Assembly (NCBI GenBank): GCA_948890655.1
Contig: CAQTYU010000002.1
Span: 1 to 64,000, forward strand
Reading direction: 5' to 3'
Length of the DNA: 64,000 nucleotides
Origin: Christensenellaceae bacterium
GTDB taxonomy: Bacteria; Bacillota; Clostridia; Christensenellales; Borkfalkiaceae
Position 1 is the stretch's first letter. Each line of letters begins with the position of its first letter. Positions 8,575-18,209 of the stretch are shown piece by piece. The position numbers and the translations under genes are program-made. The notes beneath the pieces were generated by a model, which did not search any database, was not told the DNA's origin, and was given only the letters and a program-made list of their open reading frames with translations.

Positions 8575-9501
8575 ATGAAAATTATAGACGCGCACGCGCA
8601 CGTGGCACAGTATATAGCGGGGTTCACCTCCCGCGGTGAATTAAGGGCTGCGGGCGGCGGAAAGGCGCAGTATTCTTCGGGCGAGATATTCCAGATGTTT
8701 CCGCCCGAATTGGGCGATACCGAAGTCACTCCCGAAGCACTTTTAAAGATTATGGACGAAAACGACGTTGAAAAGGCTGTGCTTTTGCAGGGCAATTGGT
8801 TGGGGTTTCAGAACGAATACACCTATGCCGCCGTTCAAAAGTATCCCGACCGCTTTGTCGGTGCGGCAACCTACGACCCATTTTGCTTAAAGGTGGAGGA
8901 GATAAAAAAGCGCCTTTTCGACGAGTTGAATTTTAAAATCGTCAAGTTCGAATTGTCAGACGGGTCCGGGCTTATGGCTAACCGCCCGCCCGTCGATTTG
9001 GACGGGGAAGTGATGAACGGCTGTTACGCCCACGCCCGAGAAAAGGGTTTGACGGTCGTCCTCGATATAGGCAGACCGGGCGGCGCATGCTGGCAGGTTG
9101 ACGCGGTGGCTTCGGTTGTCGGAAAATACCCCGAAGTACAGTTCGTAATTTGCCATCTTTTAGCTCCGCAAAGAGGAGATAAAAAGCTATTTGAAAAATC
9201 GCTAAAAAAACTGATTGCCCCCAACATATGCTTTGATTACGCGGCTTTGGCGCTCAATCAGAAGCCCGAAATTTACCCCTATCCGACTGCGGTAGAGTAT
9301 CTTAAAATAGCAAGAGATATTTTCGGCGCCGACAGGCTTATGTTCGGTAGCGATATGCCCTCTACGCTCGCCCGCGACAGTTATCGTAATTTAAAAAATT
9401 TCGTAATCGAAAGCGGCGCGTTTACCAAGCGGGAACTTGAAGATATGTTCTACAACACCGCACAAAAAGTTTATATAAAACAGGAGCGCAATTATGAGTA
9501 A
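8575..9501 (+). CDS. Amidohydrolase-family metal-dependent hydrolase
   Basis: The 308-residue protein belongs to the amidohydrolase 2 group of TIM-barrel hydrolases and decarboxylases. It begins MKIIDAHAHV, with the HxH metal ligands at residues 7 and 9. A later His (in FVICHLLAP) and the Asp of FGSDMPST near the C-terminus match the remaining metal and catalytic positions. The substrate cannot be told; relatives act on cyclic amides, acyl ureas or carboxylated aromatics. A GGGGG ribosome site precedes the ATG by about 8 bases. The 3' end overlaps the next gene, an Mrr-like nuclease, by 8 bases, an unexpected pairing. Confidence 0.82.
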   Translation: MKIIDAHAHVAQYIAGFTSRGELRAAGGGKAQYSSGEIFQMFPPELGDTEVTPEALLKIMDENDVEKAVLLQGNWLGFQNEYTYAAVQKYPDRFVGAATYDPFCLKVEEIKKRLFDELNFKIVKFELSDGSGLMANRPPVDLDGEVMNGCYAHAREKGLTVVLDIGRPGGACWQVDAVASVVGKYPEVQFVICHLLAPQRGDKKLFEKSLKKLIAPNICFDYAALALNQKPEIYPYPTAVEYLKIARDIFGADRLMFGSDMPSTLARDSYRNLKNFVIESGAFTKRELEDMFYNTAQKVYIKQERNYE

Positions 9502-10453
9502 GACTAGGGTAACCGAGCAGACGATAAATACTATTTTAAAATTTATAGGTAGCGGGATAAGGAGAAAAGATTTAATAAGAGAGTGTACTAAAAGCGAGCT
9601 TTCTCCGTCCGAACTGAAACGCAAACAACCAGGCGGACCGTATGCCAAGTGTACGGGTAAATACGGTTACGCTATAAATTCTTTAATTGAAACGGGAGTA
9701 ATTGCCCAAGACTCTGAAAAGTTTATAACTCTATTAAAACAGCGCGAAGAAGCAATAGAGGTTGTGCGTAGGGACGACAAAATACGTACGATAATTCAAA
9801 GCCTTATAAAAAACAAATCTTATAGTAAAAAAGATTTGTTGCTTAAAGTGGTTGAAGAATTCTTTAAACAAAACCGGGATACCGAAGCAACCAAGCAGAG
9901 CGTAAAAAGCGACGCCGGAAGAATTTATTCCGATTTGGTGAAGTCGGGAGAGATAAGCGCGGATGACGACGCCGTTGAACTTATAAAACCGAATAACGGC
10001 GCACCGCAAATAATCACTAAAGATACTCTTTACGGAATGAGTGACGAAGATTTCGTCAACCGTTCGATTGAACTGTTGATTAAGTACTGCGAATCTTGCG
10101 GTTTAAGCGATATCGAAGGCGCGAATATCGACGGTAGCGATGACGGCGGTATCGACGGCGTTATAACTGCAAACGACGCGCTCGGCTACAAAGAAAATAT
10201 TATAATGCAGGTTAAGCACGTAAACGTAAAAAACAAGAAGCACATAAAGATTTGCGAAATTATGGAGTTTTGCGGCGTGTTGGCGGCAAAGGACGGGGCG
10301 ACGAGGGGTATTTTTATCACGAACGTTTCCTTTAACGAGAATACGAAAAAATTTGCAAAAAGCTTCAAAACGAAATATTTTGTATTAATCGACGGCGATA
10401 AGTGGGTACAGCTTGCCGAAAAGTTGAATTACAGGATTGTTAACGACAATTAG
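9494..10453 (+). CDS. Mrr-type restriction endonuclease-like protein
   Basis: The 319-residue protein ends in an Mrr-like catalytic domain of the PD-(D/E)XK fold (about 180-319). The core GSDDGGIDG (214-222) followed by MQVKH (Q239, K241) matches the family's DGGxDG...QxK active site, which cuts DNA, often modified DNA (type IV restriction). The first 170 residues are helical and Lys-rich and resemble two small DNA-binding modules, one around a GGPYAKCTGKYGYA segment. No methyltransferase or specificity subunit is nearby, so it is either a solitary modification-dependent nuclease or a repair or defence enzyme. It starts inside the amidohydrolase gene (8-base overlap), so the two are probably co-translated. 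The nuclease fold is fairly sure; the role is not. Confidence 0.72.
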   Translation: MSKTRVTEQTINTILKFIGSGIRRKDLIRECTKSELSPSELKRKQPGGPYAKCTGKYGYAINSLIETGVIAQDSEKFITLLKQREEAIEVVRRDDKIRTIIQSLIKNKSYSKKDLLLKVVEEFFKQNRDTEATKQSVKSDAGRIYSDLVKSGEISADDDAVELIKPNNGAPQIITKDTLYGMSDEDFVNRSIELLIKYCESCGLSDIEGANIDGSDDGGIDGVITANDALGYKENIIMQVKHVNVKNKKHIKICEIMEFCGVLAAKDGATRGIFITNVSFNENTKKFAKSFKTKYFVLIDGDKWVQLAEKLNYRIVNDN

Positions 10454-10494
10454 CGTATTCGTTTTAATTATATCTCGGTTAATAAATAATAATA

Positions 10495-10543
10495 GTTGTA
10501 ACGGTTGTTGTAATTTGCTAAAAATTACTGCAACTGTTATAAT
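10495..10543 (+). promoter_or_regulatory. gdhA promoter inside a large imperfect palindrome
   Basis: Promoter: TTGCTA (10515-10520), 17-base spacer, TATAAT (10538-10543). It is covered by an imperfect inverted repeat with 22-base arms (10495-10516 and 10522-10543, about 4 mismatches) and a 5-base centre, the form of a dimeric-repressor operator. It could alternatively fold as RNA if transcription starts further upstream. Confidence 0.5.
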
Positions 10544-10563
10544 ATCTCAGAACAACATTTTAG

Positions 10564-11907
<1,344 letters not shown>

Positions 11908-11911
11908 ATTA

Positions 11912-12988
11912 ATGCTTGACGTACTTTTAACATCCGTAAACGCGGTTGTGCCGATAATTTTACTGATTCTTTTAGGCTATCTTTTAAAACGGTTCAAATT
12001 TCTCAACGAAAATTTTATAAAGATTGGCAACAAACTCGTTTTCAGAGTGTGCCTGCCGTGTATGCTGTTCATAAACATTTACGACAGTATGAACAGTTTT
12101 GCGGACATTCGTTGGGACGTCGTTCTGTATTCGGTGACGGCTGTCTGCGTAATTTTCGGGCTCGGGCTTTTGATTGCCGTTCTGACCACAAAAAAGAAGA
12201 ACAGGCGGGGCGTTATCCTGCAATGTTCGTTCAGAAGCAACTTCGCTATAATCGGGTTAACGCTTGTCGAACGGCTCGGAGGCGACCAAGGGCTTGCGGG
12301 AATAATTTCCGCCTTTTCGATACCCGTATTCAACGTTCTTGCCGTAATAGCATTGTCGGTCTTTGCGGAAAACCCTGCACCGCAACCAATCGTGGAAGCG
12401 GAAGCGCCGGCATTGCCGGTAATCCCCGCATCGAAGCCAAAACACGGGATAAAAAACATACTTCTTAACATAGTTAAGAACCCCTTGATTATCGGCGTTG
12501 CAATCGGGCTGGTCTTTGTTGGGACCAGAGAAATCGAAAGGGCTTGTTGCGGCGGTGAAGTCGTTTTCAGTTTCAAAGAACATCTCAAATTCATTTATAC
12601 AGGCGTGTACGATTTAAAAATTATCGCTTCGCCGCTTGCCCTAATAATTCTCGGCGGTCAGTTCGAGTTTTCTGCCGTCAAAGGAATGACCAAAGAAATA
12701 ATCGTCGGCACTGCGTGCCGCATAGTTCTGGCGCCGCTGATTGGTATAGGCTGTGCGTATCTTTTGAGCGCCTTTACTGGGCTTTTCGAGTTCGGAACGG
12801 ACGTTTACCCTACGCTGATTGCGCTTTTTGCGACTCCTGTTGCTGTGTCAAGCGCGATAATGGCGGGAGAGATGGGCGGCGACGAACAGCTTGCAACTCA
12901 GCTAGTCGTATGGACGAGCCTTTGCTCGGTTGTTACGATTTTTGTTATAGTATTTGCTCTTATGTCCTTAGGACTTTTGGCGGTTTGA
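11912..12988 (+). CDS. AEC-family (auxin efflux carrier-like) transporter
   Basis: The 358-residue membrane protein has about ten helices in two halves separated by a Pro/Ala-rich loop (about 155-175). It fits the auxin efflux carrier (AEC) family, whose bacterial members export or exchange malate and other small organic acids. It starts 4 bases after gdhA with no clear ribosome site, so it is probably translationally coupled; a link to export of a glutamate-pathway acid is possible but speculative. A good terminator follows. Confidence 0.8.
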   Translation: MLDVLLTSVNAVVPIILLILLGYLLKRFKFLNENFIKIGNKLVFRVCLPCMLFINIYDSMNSFADIRWDVVLYSVTAVCVIFGLGLLIAVLTTKKKNRRGVILQCSFRSNFAIIGLTLVERLGGDQGLAGIISAFSIPVFNVLAVIALSVFAENPAPQPIVEAEAPALPVIPASKPKHGIKNILLNIVKNPLIIGVAIGLVFVGTREIERACCGGEVVFSFKEHLKFIYTGVYDLKIIASPLALIILGGQFEFSAVKGMTKEIIVGTACRIVLAPLIGIGCAYLLSAFTGLFEFGTDVYPTLIALFATPVAVSSAIMAGEMGGDEQLATQLVVWTSLCSVVTIFVIVFALMSLGLLAV

Positions 12989-13000
12989 TTTTTCGCTTAA

Positions 13001-13028
13001 AAAGCGGCGCAATCTGCGCCGCTTTTTT
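13001..13028 (+). terminator. Terminator after the AEC carrier
   Basis: An 11-bp stem (13001-13011 with 13015-13025) followed by T's. Confidence 0.88.
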
Positions 13029-13029
13029 G

Positions 13030-13083
13030 TTGACAAAATGAAATCTATGTATTATAATCTAAAATAAGTGTTGCAAAACAACA
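13030..13083 (+). promoter_or_regulatory. Promoter and putative operator of the TetR/ABC cassette
   Basis: TTGACA (13030-13035), 17-base spacer, TATAAT (13053-13058), followed by the inverted repeat TGTTG-CAAAA-CAACA (13069-13083), placed where the TetR-family product of the first gene could block transcription. Confidence 0.6.
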
Positions 13084-13105
13084 GTTTTAAATTAAGGAGA
13101 TTGAA

Positions 13106-13684
13106 ATGCCACCGAAAGCTAAATTCAAGAAAGAGGAGATAATCGCCGCCGCAATGGAGATAGCGAAACGCGACGGGTTCGACGCGTTGACTGCGCGTGC
13201 GCTTGCCGCCGAGCTTGGAAGTTCGCCCAGACCTATTTTTACTGTTTTCGAGAGTATGGAGGAGGTGCAGGCGGAAGTCAAAGCCGCCGCAACAAAACTG
13301 TACGAGAGGTACGAGGACGAGGAAATGAGCGGCGCGCAAGCGTTTAAAGGTTCGGGGGTGGGGTACATTCGCTTCGCCGCTGAACAGCCGAAACTGTTTC
13401 AGCTTCTGTTTATGCGTGAGCGGAACAGAGTTCCCGATTTGGGTCAGGTTTTATCGGTTATCGATAACTATTATGAGAAGATATTGCAGTCAGTGCAAGC
13501 GGAGTACGGGTTCAGCCGCGAAACGGCTAAAAGAATATATGAACATTTGTGGTTGTATTCGCACGGGATAGCGTCGCTGATTGCGACGAATGTTTGCGCC
13601 TTTTCCGAACAGCAGATTTCCGAAATGCTGGAAGATGTCGGCGCGGGGATAATCAGAAAATACAAAGCGGAGGGAAGAATATGA
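13106..13684 (+). CDS. TetR/AcrR-family transcriptional regulator
   Basis: A 192-residue regulator with an N-terminal TetR helix-turn-helix (about 8-55; DALTARALAAELGSS at the recognition region) and a C-terminal ligand and dimer domain resembling the WHG/TetR_C_33 type (YIRFAAEQPKLFQLLFMRER). AAGGAG lies before the ATG. It is the first gene of a cassette with an ABC ATPase (4-base overlap) and an FtsX-type permease, and probably represses its own operon through the inverted repeat at 13069-13083. The ligand is unknown; such cassettes often respond to antimicrobial or membrane-active compounds. Confidence 0.88.
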   Translation: MPPKAKFKKEEIIAAAMEIAKRDGFDALTARALAAELGSSPRPIFTVFESMEEVQAEVKAAATKLYERYEDEEMSGAQAFKGSGVGYIRFAAEQPKLFQLLFMRERNRVPDLGQVLSVIDNYYEKILQSVQAEYGFSRETAKRIYEHLWLYSHGIASLIATNVCAFSEQQISEMLEDVGAGIIRKYKAEGRI

Positions 13685-14367
13685 TTAAAGCCGAAAACGT
13701 AGTAAAATTATATAACGGAGGCGCGGTTCAGGTGTTGAACGGAGTGTCTCTGGAAATAGAAGAGGGTGAAAACGTAGTAATACTCGGCGCGTCGGGTTCG
13801 GGTAAATCGACGCTTTTAAGCGTTTTGTCGGGGCTTGAACGGGCTGATGGCGGTAAGGTTAGTTTTGGTGAAAACGACCTTTCGGCGATGACCGATAAAG
13901 AACTTACACTTTTCAGAAGAAACAAGGTCGGGTTTATCTTTCAGCAGTATTTTCTGTTACCGCACCTAAGTGTCGAAAGCAACGTAAAAATGGGTGCAGA
14001 CCTAGCCGGGAACAAGGACTTTAAGGAGATTATCAAAGCCGTCGGGCTGGAAAACAAACTAAAAAACAAACCCGCAGAGCTTTCGGGCGGGGAGCAACAG
14101 CGCGTCTGTATTGCCCGCGCGCTTGTCAAGAACCCGCAGGTTCTTTTCCTTGACGAGCCCACGGGCGCGTTAGACGAAAAGACGGGCAGGGAAATTCTGG
14201 ACTATATTATAAGATTAAAAAAAGAGCGCGGGTTTACCATGATTATGGTAACGCACAACCAGAATGTTGCGGAAACTGCGGACACGGTTATCAAAATGAA
14301 CAGCGGCATCATAACCGAGATTTACAAGAACGCGGCGCCCAAGTCTGCGTTCGAGATAGGGTGGTAA
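13681..14367 (+). CDS. ABC transporter ATP-binding protein, LolD/MacB type
   Basis: The 228-residue ATPase has Walker [10 protein letters not shown] (about 36-44), signature LSGGEQQR, and Walker [13 protein letters not shown], the form typical of ATPases that partner FtsX-like permeases (MacB, LolD, BceA groups). The ATG at 13681 overlaps the TetR stop codon (ATGA), giving translational coupling. A longer in-frame extension lies wholly within the regulator gene and is rejected. The permease starts 3 bases after its stop. Confidence 0.92.
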   Translation: MIKAENVVKLYNGGAVQVLNGVSLEIEEGENVVILGASGSGKSTLLSVLSGLERADGGKVSFGENDLSAMTDKELTLFRRNKVGFIFQQYFLLPHLSVESNVKMGADLAGNKDFKEIIKAVGLENKLKNKPAELSGGEQQRVCIARALVKNPQVLFLDEPTGALDEKTGREILDYIIRLKKERGFTMIMVTHNQNVAETADTVIKMNSGIITEIYKNAAPKSAFEIGW

Positions 14368-14370
14368 GCT

Positions 14371-15510
14371 ATGGTTATAAGCTTTAAGGACGGTTTAAAA
14401 CTATTCGGAATAATAATCGTTGTTTTCTGTGCTGTATTTGTATGCACGTTCTTTCTGAATTTTTATCTGGATGCCGTCGCAATCGAGGATACCGTATTGC
14501 CCGAACAACGCGCCTTGTACGACGCGCAGATTGCTACCGCAAAAGTAGTGTGCGGTATAAGCGGCGGATTTCTTGCCCTGATTGCCGTGGTGATGGTCGT
14601 CTTTTACGTAAAACTTTACGTTGACGGGCATATGCGTCAACTTGGTATAATGAAAGCGATGGGTTGGACGGACGCAGAAATTGCGCTTCGGTTCTGGGTT
14701 TTCGGGCTTAGCGTTTTTATAGGCGCGGCGCTTGGCTTTGGCGCAGGGCATATAGCAATGCCGTTTATCTACGACGGGCTCACCCTCGATACGCTGACAA
14801 TACAAATCCATTTTCACGCGATATTGCTTGTCTTGCTTGTCATAGTACCCGCCGCAGTCTATTCGTTGCTCGCTTGCGGTTACGCATATCTTGCGCTTCG
14901 CCGCCCCGTAAACGATATGTTGAAAGGCAGGGTCGAATCGAAAATCAAAAAACGCAGAAACGGGAAAGAGGGCAAAGAGAGAGATTTTCTTCTCGAAATG
15001 TCCTTAAAGACCTTGGGGGGCAGGAAGTCGCTTGCGTTCTTCGTTGCGTTTGCTTGCTTCTGTTTTTCGGCAATGGTGCAAATGGGCGCTTCGATGGAAG
15101 ATTTAGCAAGCGTGACTATGGGTATAATTATACTTGTTATCGGCGTAGTGCTTGCGGTAACGACTATGTTTATGGCGGTAACGTCGCTTGTAAGAAGCAA
15201 CCTTAAAAACGTGTCGATGATGAAAGTTTTCGGGTATTCTATGAAAGAGTGCGCATTGTCTGTGTTCGGCGGATACGTGCCTTTTGCGTTTCTTGGTTTT
15301 GCTGTCGGCACGGGGTATCAGTTCGTGCTATTGAGCATAATGGTTAATCTCGTCTATAAAGACGTGGGCACCGTGCCCGAATATAACTTCAACGTACCTG
15401 TTTTCTTCATAACTCTGGCTTGCTTTATAGTCTTGTACGGCGCCGTTATGGCTGTATATACTTTCAGATTAAGCAAGGTTTCCGTAAAAGAAGTAATGCT
15501 TGAAAGCTGA
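14371..15510 (+). CDS. FtsX-type ABC transporter permease
   Basis: A 379-residue membrane protein of two FtsX-like halves (about 1-180 and 215-379), roughly eight helices in all, with the motif GIMKAMGWTDAEIALRF after the second helix and SMMKVFGYSMKECAL in the second half; both are typical ATPase-contact segments. It has no large extracellular domain, unlike MacB. With the preceding ATPase it likely forms a mechanotransmission or efflux-type transporter under TetR control; the substrate is unknown. Confidence 0.85.
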   Translation: MVISFKDGLKLFGIIIVVFCAVFVCTFFLNFYLDAVAIEDTVLPEQRALYDAQIATAKVVCGISGGFLALIAVVMVVFYVKLYVDGHMRQLGIMKAMGWTDAEIALRFWVFGLSVFIGAALGFGAGHIAMPFIYDGLTLDTLTIQIHFHAILLVLLVIVPAAVYSLLACGYAYLALRRPVNDMLKGRVESKIKKRRNGKEGKERDFLLEMSLKTLGGRKSLAFFVAFACFCFSAMVQMGASMEDLASVTMGIIILVIGVVLAVTTMFMAVTSLVRSNLKNVSMMKVFGYSMKECALSVFGGYVPFAFLGFAVGTGYQFVLLSIMVNLVYKDVGTVPEYNFNVPVFFITLACFIVLYGAVMAVYTFRLSKVSVKEVMLES

Positions 15511-15513
15511 ATT

Positions 15514-15549
15514 AAAACCTGCGCGGCAATTTATTGCCGCGCAGGTTTT
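15514..15549. terminator. Bidirectional terminator between two converging cassettes
   Basis: A 17-bp stem (15514-15530 with 15533-15549) with A/T ends serves the plus-strand permease and the minus-strand acyltransferase. Confidence 0.9.
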
Positions 15550-15552
15550 CTT

Positions 15553-16737
15553 TTATAAGTAATTTACGTTATGAAAACTAAACGTCATTCTCCCGTCGAA
15601 AGTTGAAACTCCGATTATATTGCGTGAATAAGAAACGGCGGGTGGAACAAAAATTACGTTGTTTATTTTGTAGCTTCCGTAAACGGCAGGTATGTCGATT
15701 TTCGTTAAATTCGTTACGCCTATATCTCTTGTTTTTTCGCGGTATTCCATAATTTTTGCGGTCTTTTGTGCCAATCTGTCAAAATAACAATCGTGAGTAT
15801 TCAACAAAACCGCGTCTATCAAAGTTGCGGGGAGTTCGGTAATAAACTTTAATACGAATAAACGATATTTCATTAACTTCTTTTTTATTTTTCTATGAAC
15901 AATCAAAGCGTTTTCCGCAAACGTCTTTTTGGTATTGAACTTATACTTTATACTGACGCCGGAAGTCAGGTTTGACATCGCTTCGTTTCCGCTTTTACGT
16001 ATGCTAACGGGGATTCCGACTTCACATCGCTTTTCATACTTTTGTAAAAACCAAGTTACGATATAGCTGTTTACAGAGCAACCGATTTGTTTTGCTTTTT
16101 TGATAATTTCCTTCGTTTTGGTTTGTGTCAGCGTTTCATATCGGATGTTGGAAGAAACCGTATTCCAGTACTTATTGTGTAAGCGGTAATAGTCTTGCCA
16201 ATCGAAATATCGGTTATTCCATTTGCGTTTGCAATAGCGGGTATATAACTTTGCGGGTACAGACAACCTTGTTTCCGAAAGATGATTTTTTGTAAGCAGG
16301 GTTAGCGGTTTATACGTAAGCGAGGTTTTGGATAAGGCAGACATCATATCTTTAATAAAATAAATTAACGACTTGCCGTCGCCAACCAAGTGATGCGCCA
16401 TTATCATAATCAGGGTATTTGTTTCCGTCAGAATAATAAATGTTCTGACCAATTCGCCTTTATCTATTGCAAACGGAATTTTTTCATATTCTTTAATAAG
16501 CGTTAACAGGTTTTTATCGGTAATCGAAACTTTGCAGCCTGTAACGGGTAACCTGTCGTAATAGGCTTTGTCTTTTTCCAGTACTACTTTTGACATAGTT
16601 GCTTCGTTTACGTAGTAAGCTTCGTATACGGCGGCGGTCAGTTTGTGCGGGTCTATGCGTCCGCACAGTTCAACGCACATCGTAATATATACATTCGGCT
16701 CGAACAAATTCGGCCGTTCGGTTATAATTTCTTTCAT
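15553..16737 (-). CDS. Condensation-domain-like acyltransferase (HHxxxDG)
   Basis: The 394-residue protein has the HHxxxDG active-site motif (HHLVGDG, residues 115-121) of the CoA-dependent acyltransferase/condensation superfamily, which includes NRPS condensation domains, alcohol acetyltransferases, PapA5 and wax-ester synthases. The C-terminal half retains the second lobe with a SRNIIGVSTFDGRMTFSF segment resembling the DFGWG-side region. It is not part of a multidomain synthetase and has no carrier domain next to it, so it probably moves an acyl group from CoA or ACP to a small alcohol or amine. It overlaps the SDR gene by 4 bases. Substrate unknown. Confidence 0.78.
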   Translation of the reverse strand: MKEIITERPNLFEPNVYITMCVELCGRIDPHKLTAAVYEAYYVNEATMSKVVLEKDKAYYDRLPVTGCKVSITDKNLLTLIKEYEKIPFAIDKGELVRTFIILTETNTLIMIMAHHLVGDGKSLIYFIKDMMSALSKTSLTYKPLTLLTKNHLSETRLSVPAKLYTRYCKRKWNNRYFDWQDYYRLHNKYWNTVSSNIRYETLTQTKTKEIIKKAKQIGCSVNSYIVTWFLQKYEKRCEVGIPVSIRKSGNEAMSNLTSGVSIKYKFNTKKTFAENALIVHRKIKKKLMKYRLFVLKFITELPATLIDAVLLNTHDCYFDRLAQKTAKIMEYREKTRDIGVTNLTKIDIPAVYGSYKINNVIFVPPAVSYSRNIIGVSTFDGRMTFSFHNVNYL

Positions 16738-17495
16738 AAATACTTCTTGATACTATGCAGCCATATTTTCATAGTTAGCTTTTGCGGCAACAGTTTTACG
16801 TTTAAATGCTGGCACTTAACGTAGAAAGAGCAGATAGAAGTATCTCTGTTTCGTTTTGCGTCTTTTATAGCTTTCTTTACGACCTTTTTGGGCGCGACAA
16901 TTCCGGGGAAGCGTACCTTTTTCCCGCCGACGTCCTTTATAAGCATATCGGTATCAACCCAACCCGGGCAAACCGCCGTCACTGTAATTTCACGAGGTTT
17001 CAACTCTGCATTCAGTGCGCGCGAATAACTGCGCTCGAAGGCTTTCGACGCGGCGTATAAATTTATGTACGGTACAGGCTGAAACGAAGAGGCGGAGGAC
17101 ACGTTCAGTATTTTCGACCCCGCACTCATAAAAGGCGCACAAAGATTTATAAGAACGGTGGGGGCTTTGCAATTCAAATCTATAGTTTGCTCTATTTCGG
17201 CAAATGAAAATTCTGTTGACGGCGCCATTTTTGCAATTCCCGCATTGTTTACTAACCATAATACCCGCGGGGTTTGTCCTTTAAGTATACCGGTAAATGA
17301 CAACAGGTCTGCCTCGTTTGTCAAATCTTTGCAAAAAGTTCTGATGTTTTCGCCGAACTCGTCTTTCAGTTTTAAAAGCCGCTGTTCGCTTCTTCCGACC
17401 ACCCATATTTCGTCAAGCGCTTCTTTCGTCAGTTCCCGAACGAATTCTCGTCCTAAACCGCCGGTCGCACCGGTTACAATCGCAATTTTTTTCAT
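16734..17495 (-). CDS. Short-chain dehydrogenase/reductase (SDR)
   Basis: A 253-residue classical SDR: TGATGGLG (8-15) binds the nucleotide, NNAG is at 83-86, and the catalytic set is Ser134, Tyr147 and Lys151 (YAASK). The C-terminal tail is basic and slightly hydrophobic (KLLPQKLTMKIWLHSIKK), suggesting membrane contact as in lipid-acting SDRs. It lies between a TetR regulator (11-base gap) and an HHxxxDG acyltransferase (4-base overlap), so one can picture reduction of a ketone or aldehyde followed by acylation; that is inference. Confidence 0.88.
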   Translation of the reverse strand: MKKIAIVTGATGGLGREFVRELTKEALDEIWVVGRSEQRLLKLKDEFGENIRTFCKDLTNEADLLSFTGILKGQTPRVLWLVNNAGIAKMAPSTEFSFAEIEQTIDLNCKAPTVLINLCAPFMSAGSKILNVSSASSFQPVPYINLYAASKAFERSYSRALNAELKPREITVTAVCPGWVDTDMLIKDVGGKKVRFPGIVAPKKVVKKAIKDAKRNRDTSICSFYVKCQHLNVKLLPQKLTMKIWLHSIKKYL

Positions 17496-17506
17496 ATAAA
17501 TACCTT

Positions 17507-18106
17507 TTATTCGTCCTTTAACAGTACCCGCTCTAAGTCGGCGGAAGTTATCGCTTCATACTGCGTGGTAAATTGCTTTTTCAACGCATAGAGGTAGACG
17601 ACGCTCCAATAAAAGTCAGCAAGTTTAATGGGCGAACCTGCAACAACGCTGTTTTCTTTTTGACCTTGCTCGATTATCTTTGCCGTGTACTGATATATTT
17701 CCGATTGGTAAGTCGTGCTTTCGGACGTAAAATCGTTTTTTTCAAGAAGCACCTGCGTTGTTAAAGTCACTTTTGCGGCGTAGTTTTCGTCTTGTTCAAG
17801 CTTTTCAATAACCGTCTTTGAAAGTTTGCGGATTTTACTTTTCGCGGATAGGGGTAGGCGCGACAGCGTTTTTAAATCTTTTATTTCCTTATTGTTGTTG
17901 CAAACGGCGAAAATTTCCTTGAATAAATCTTCTTTCGATTTAAAATAGATGTATAAAGTGCCTTGACCGATACCAATATAATCGGCAAGGTCGCTGATTT
18001 TCGTGCCCGCAAAGCCGTTTCTTGCAAAGTACAGCATAGCGTCGTGCAAAATCTTTTTACGGGTTTCCTCGCGTATTTCCTGACATCTTTCAGGCGTTTT
18101 CGGCAT
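17507..18106 (-). CDS. TetR-family transcriptional regulator
   Basis: A 199-residue TetR regulator. The helix-turn-helix spans about residues 15-60, with the recognition segment KISDLADYIGIGQGTLYIYF; the C-terminal domain is unassigned. I take the ATG at 18106, preceded by AGGAGGAG, rather than an upstream in-frame ATG at 18148, because the latter lies inside an operator-like palindrome (18131-18150). It is the first gene of the TetR-SDR-acyltransferase operon and is likely autoregulated. Confidence 0.88.
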   Translation of the reverse strand: MPKTPERCQEIREETRKKILHDAMLYFARNGFAGTKISDLADYIGIGQGTLYIYFKSKEDLFKEIFAVCNNNKEIKDLKTLSRLPLSAKSKIRKLSKTVIEKLEQDENYAAKVTLTTQVLLEKNDFTSESTTYQSEIYQYTAKIIEQGQKENSVVAGSPIKLADFYWSVVYLYALKKQFTTQYEAITSADLERVLLKDE

Positions 18107-18130
18107 AATATTCCTGCTCCTCCTATTTAT

Positions 18131-18182
18131 GAATGAATTTTCGTTCATTCGTAATTTTATACTAAGAAATTAAAAAAGTCAA
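18131..18182 (-). promoter_or_regulatory. Promoter and operator of the TetR-SDR-acyltransferase operon
   Basis: On the minus strand: TTGACT (18182-18177), 17-base spacer, TAAAAT (18159-18154), then the perfect inverted repeat GAATGAA-(6)-TTCATTC (18131-18150) just downstream of the -10. Size and placement fit a TetR-family operator. Confidence 0.68.
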
Positions 18183-18209
18183 CAAAATTTCGATATAAGA
18201 AGGCGGAAG

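Noticed and set aside
18107..18148. N-terminal extension of the minus-strand TetR regulator from ATG 18148.
   Set aside because: It has no ribosome site, lies in a palindromic operator, and a good AGGAGGAG precedes ATG 18106.
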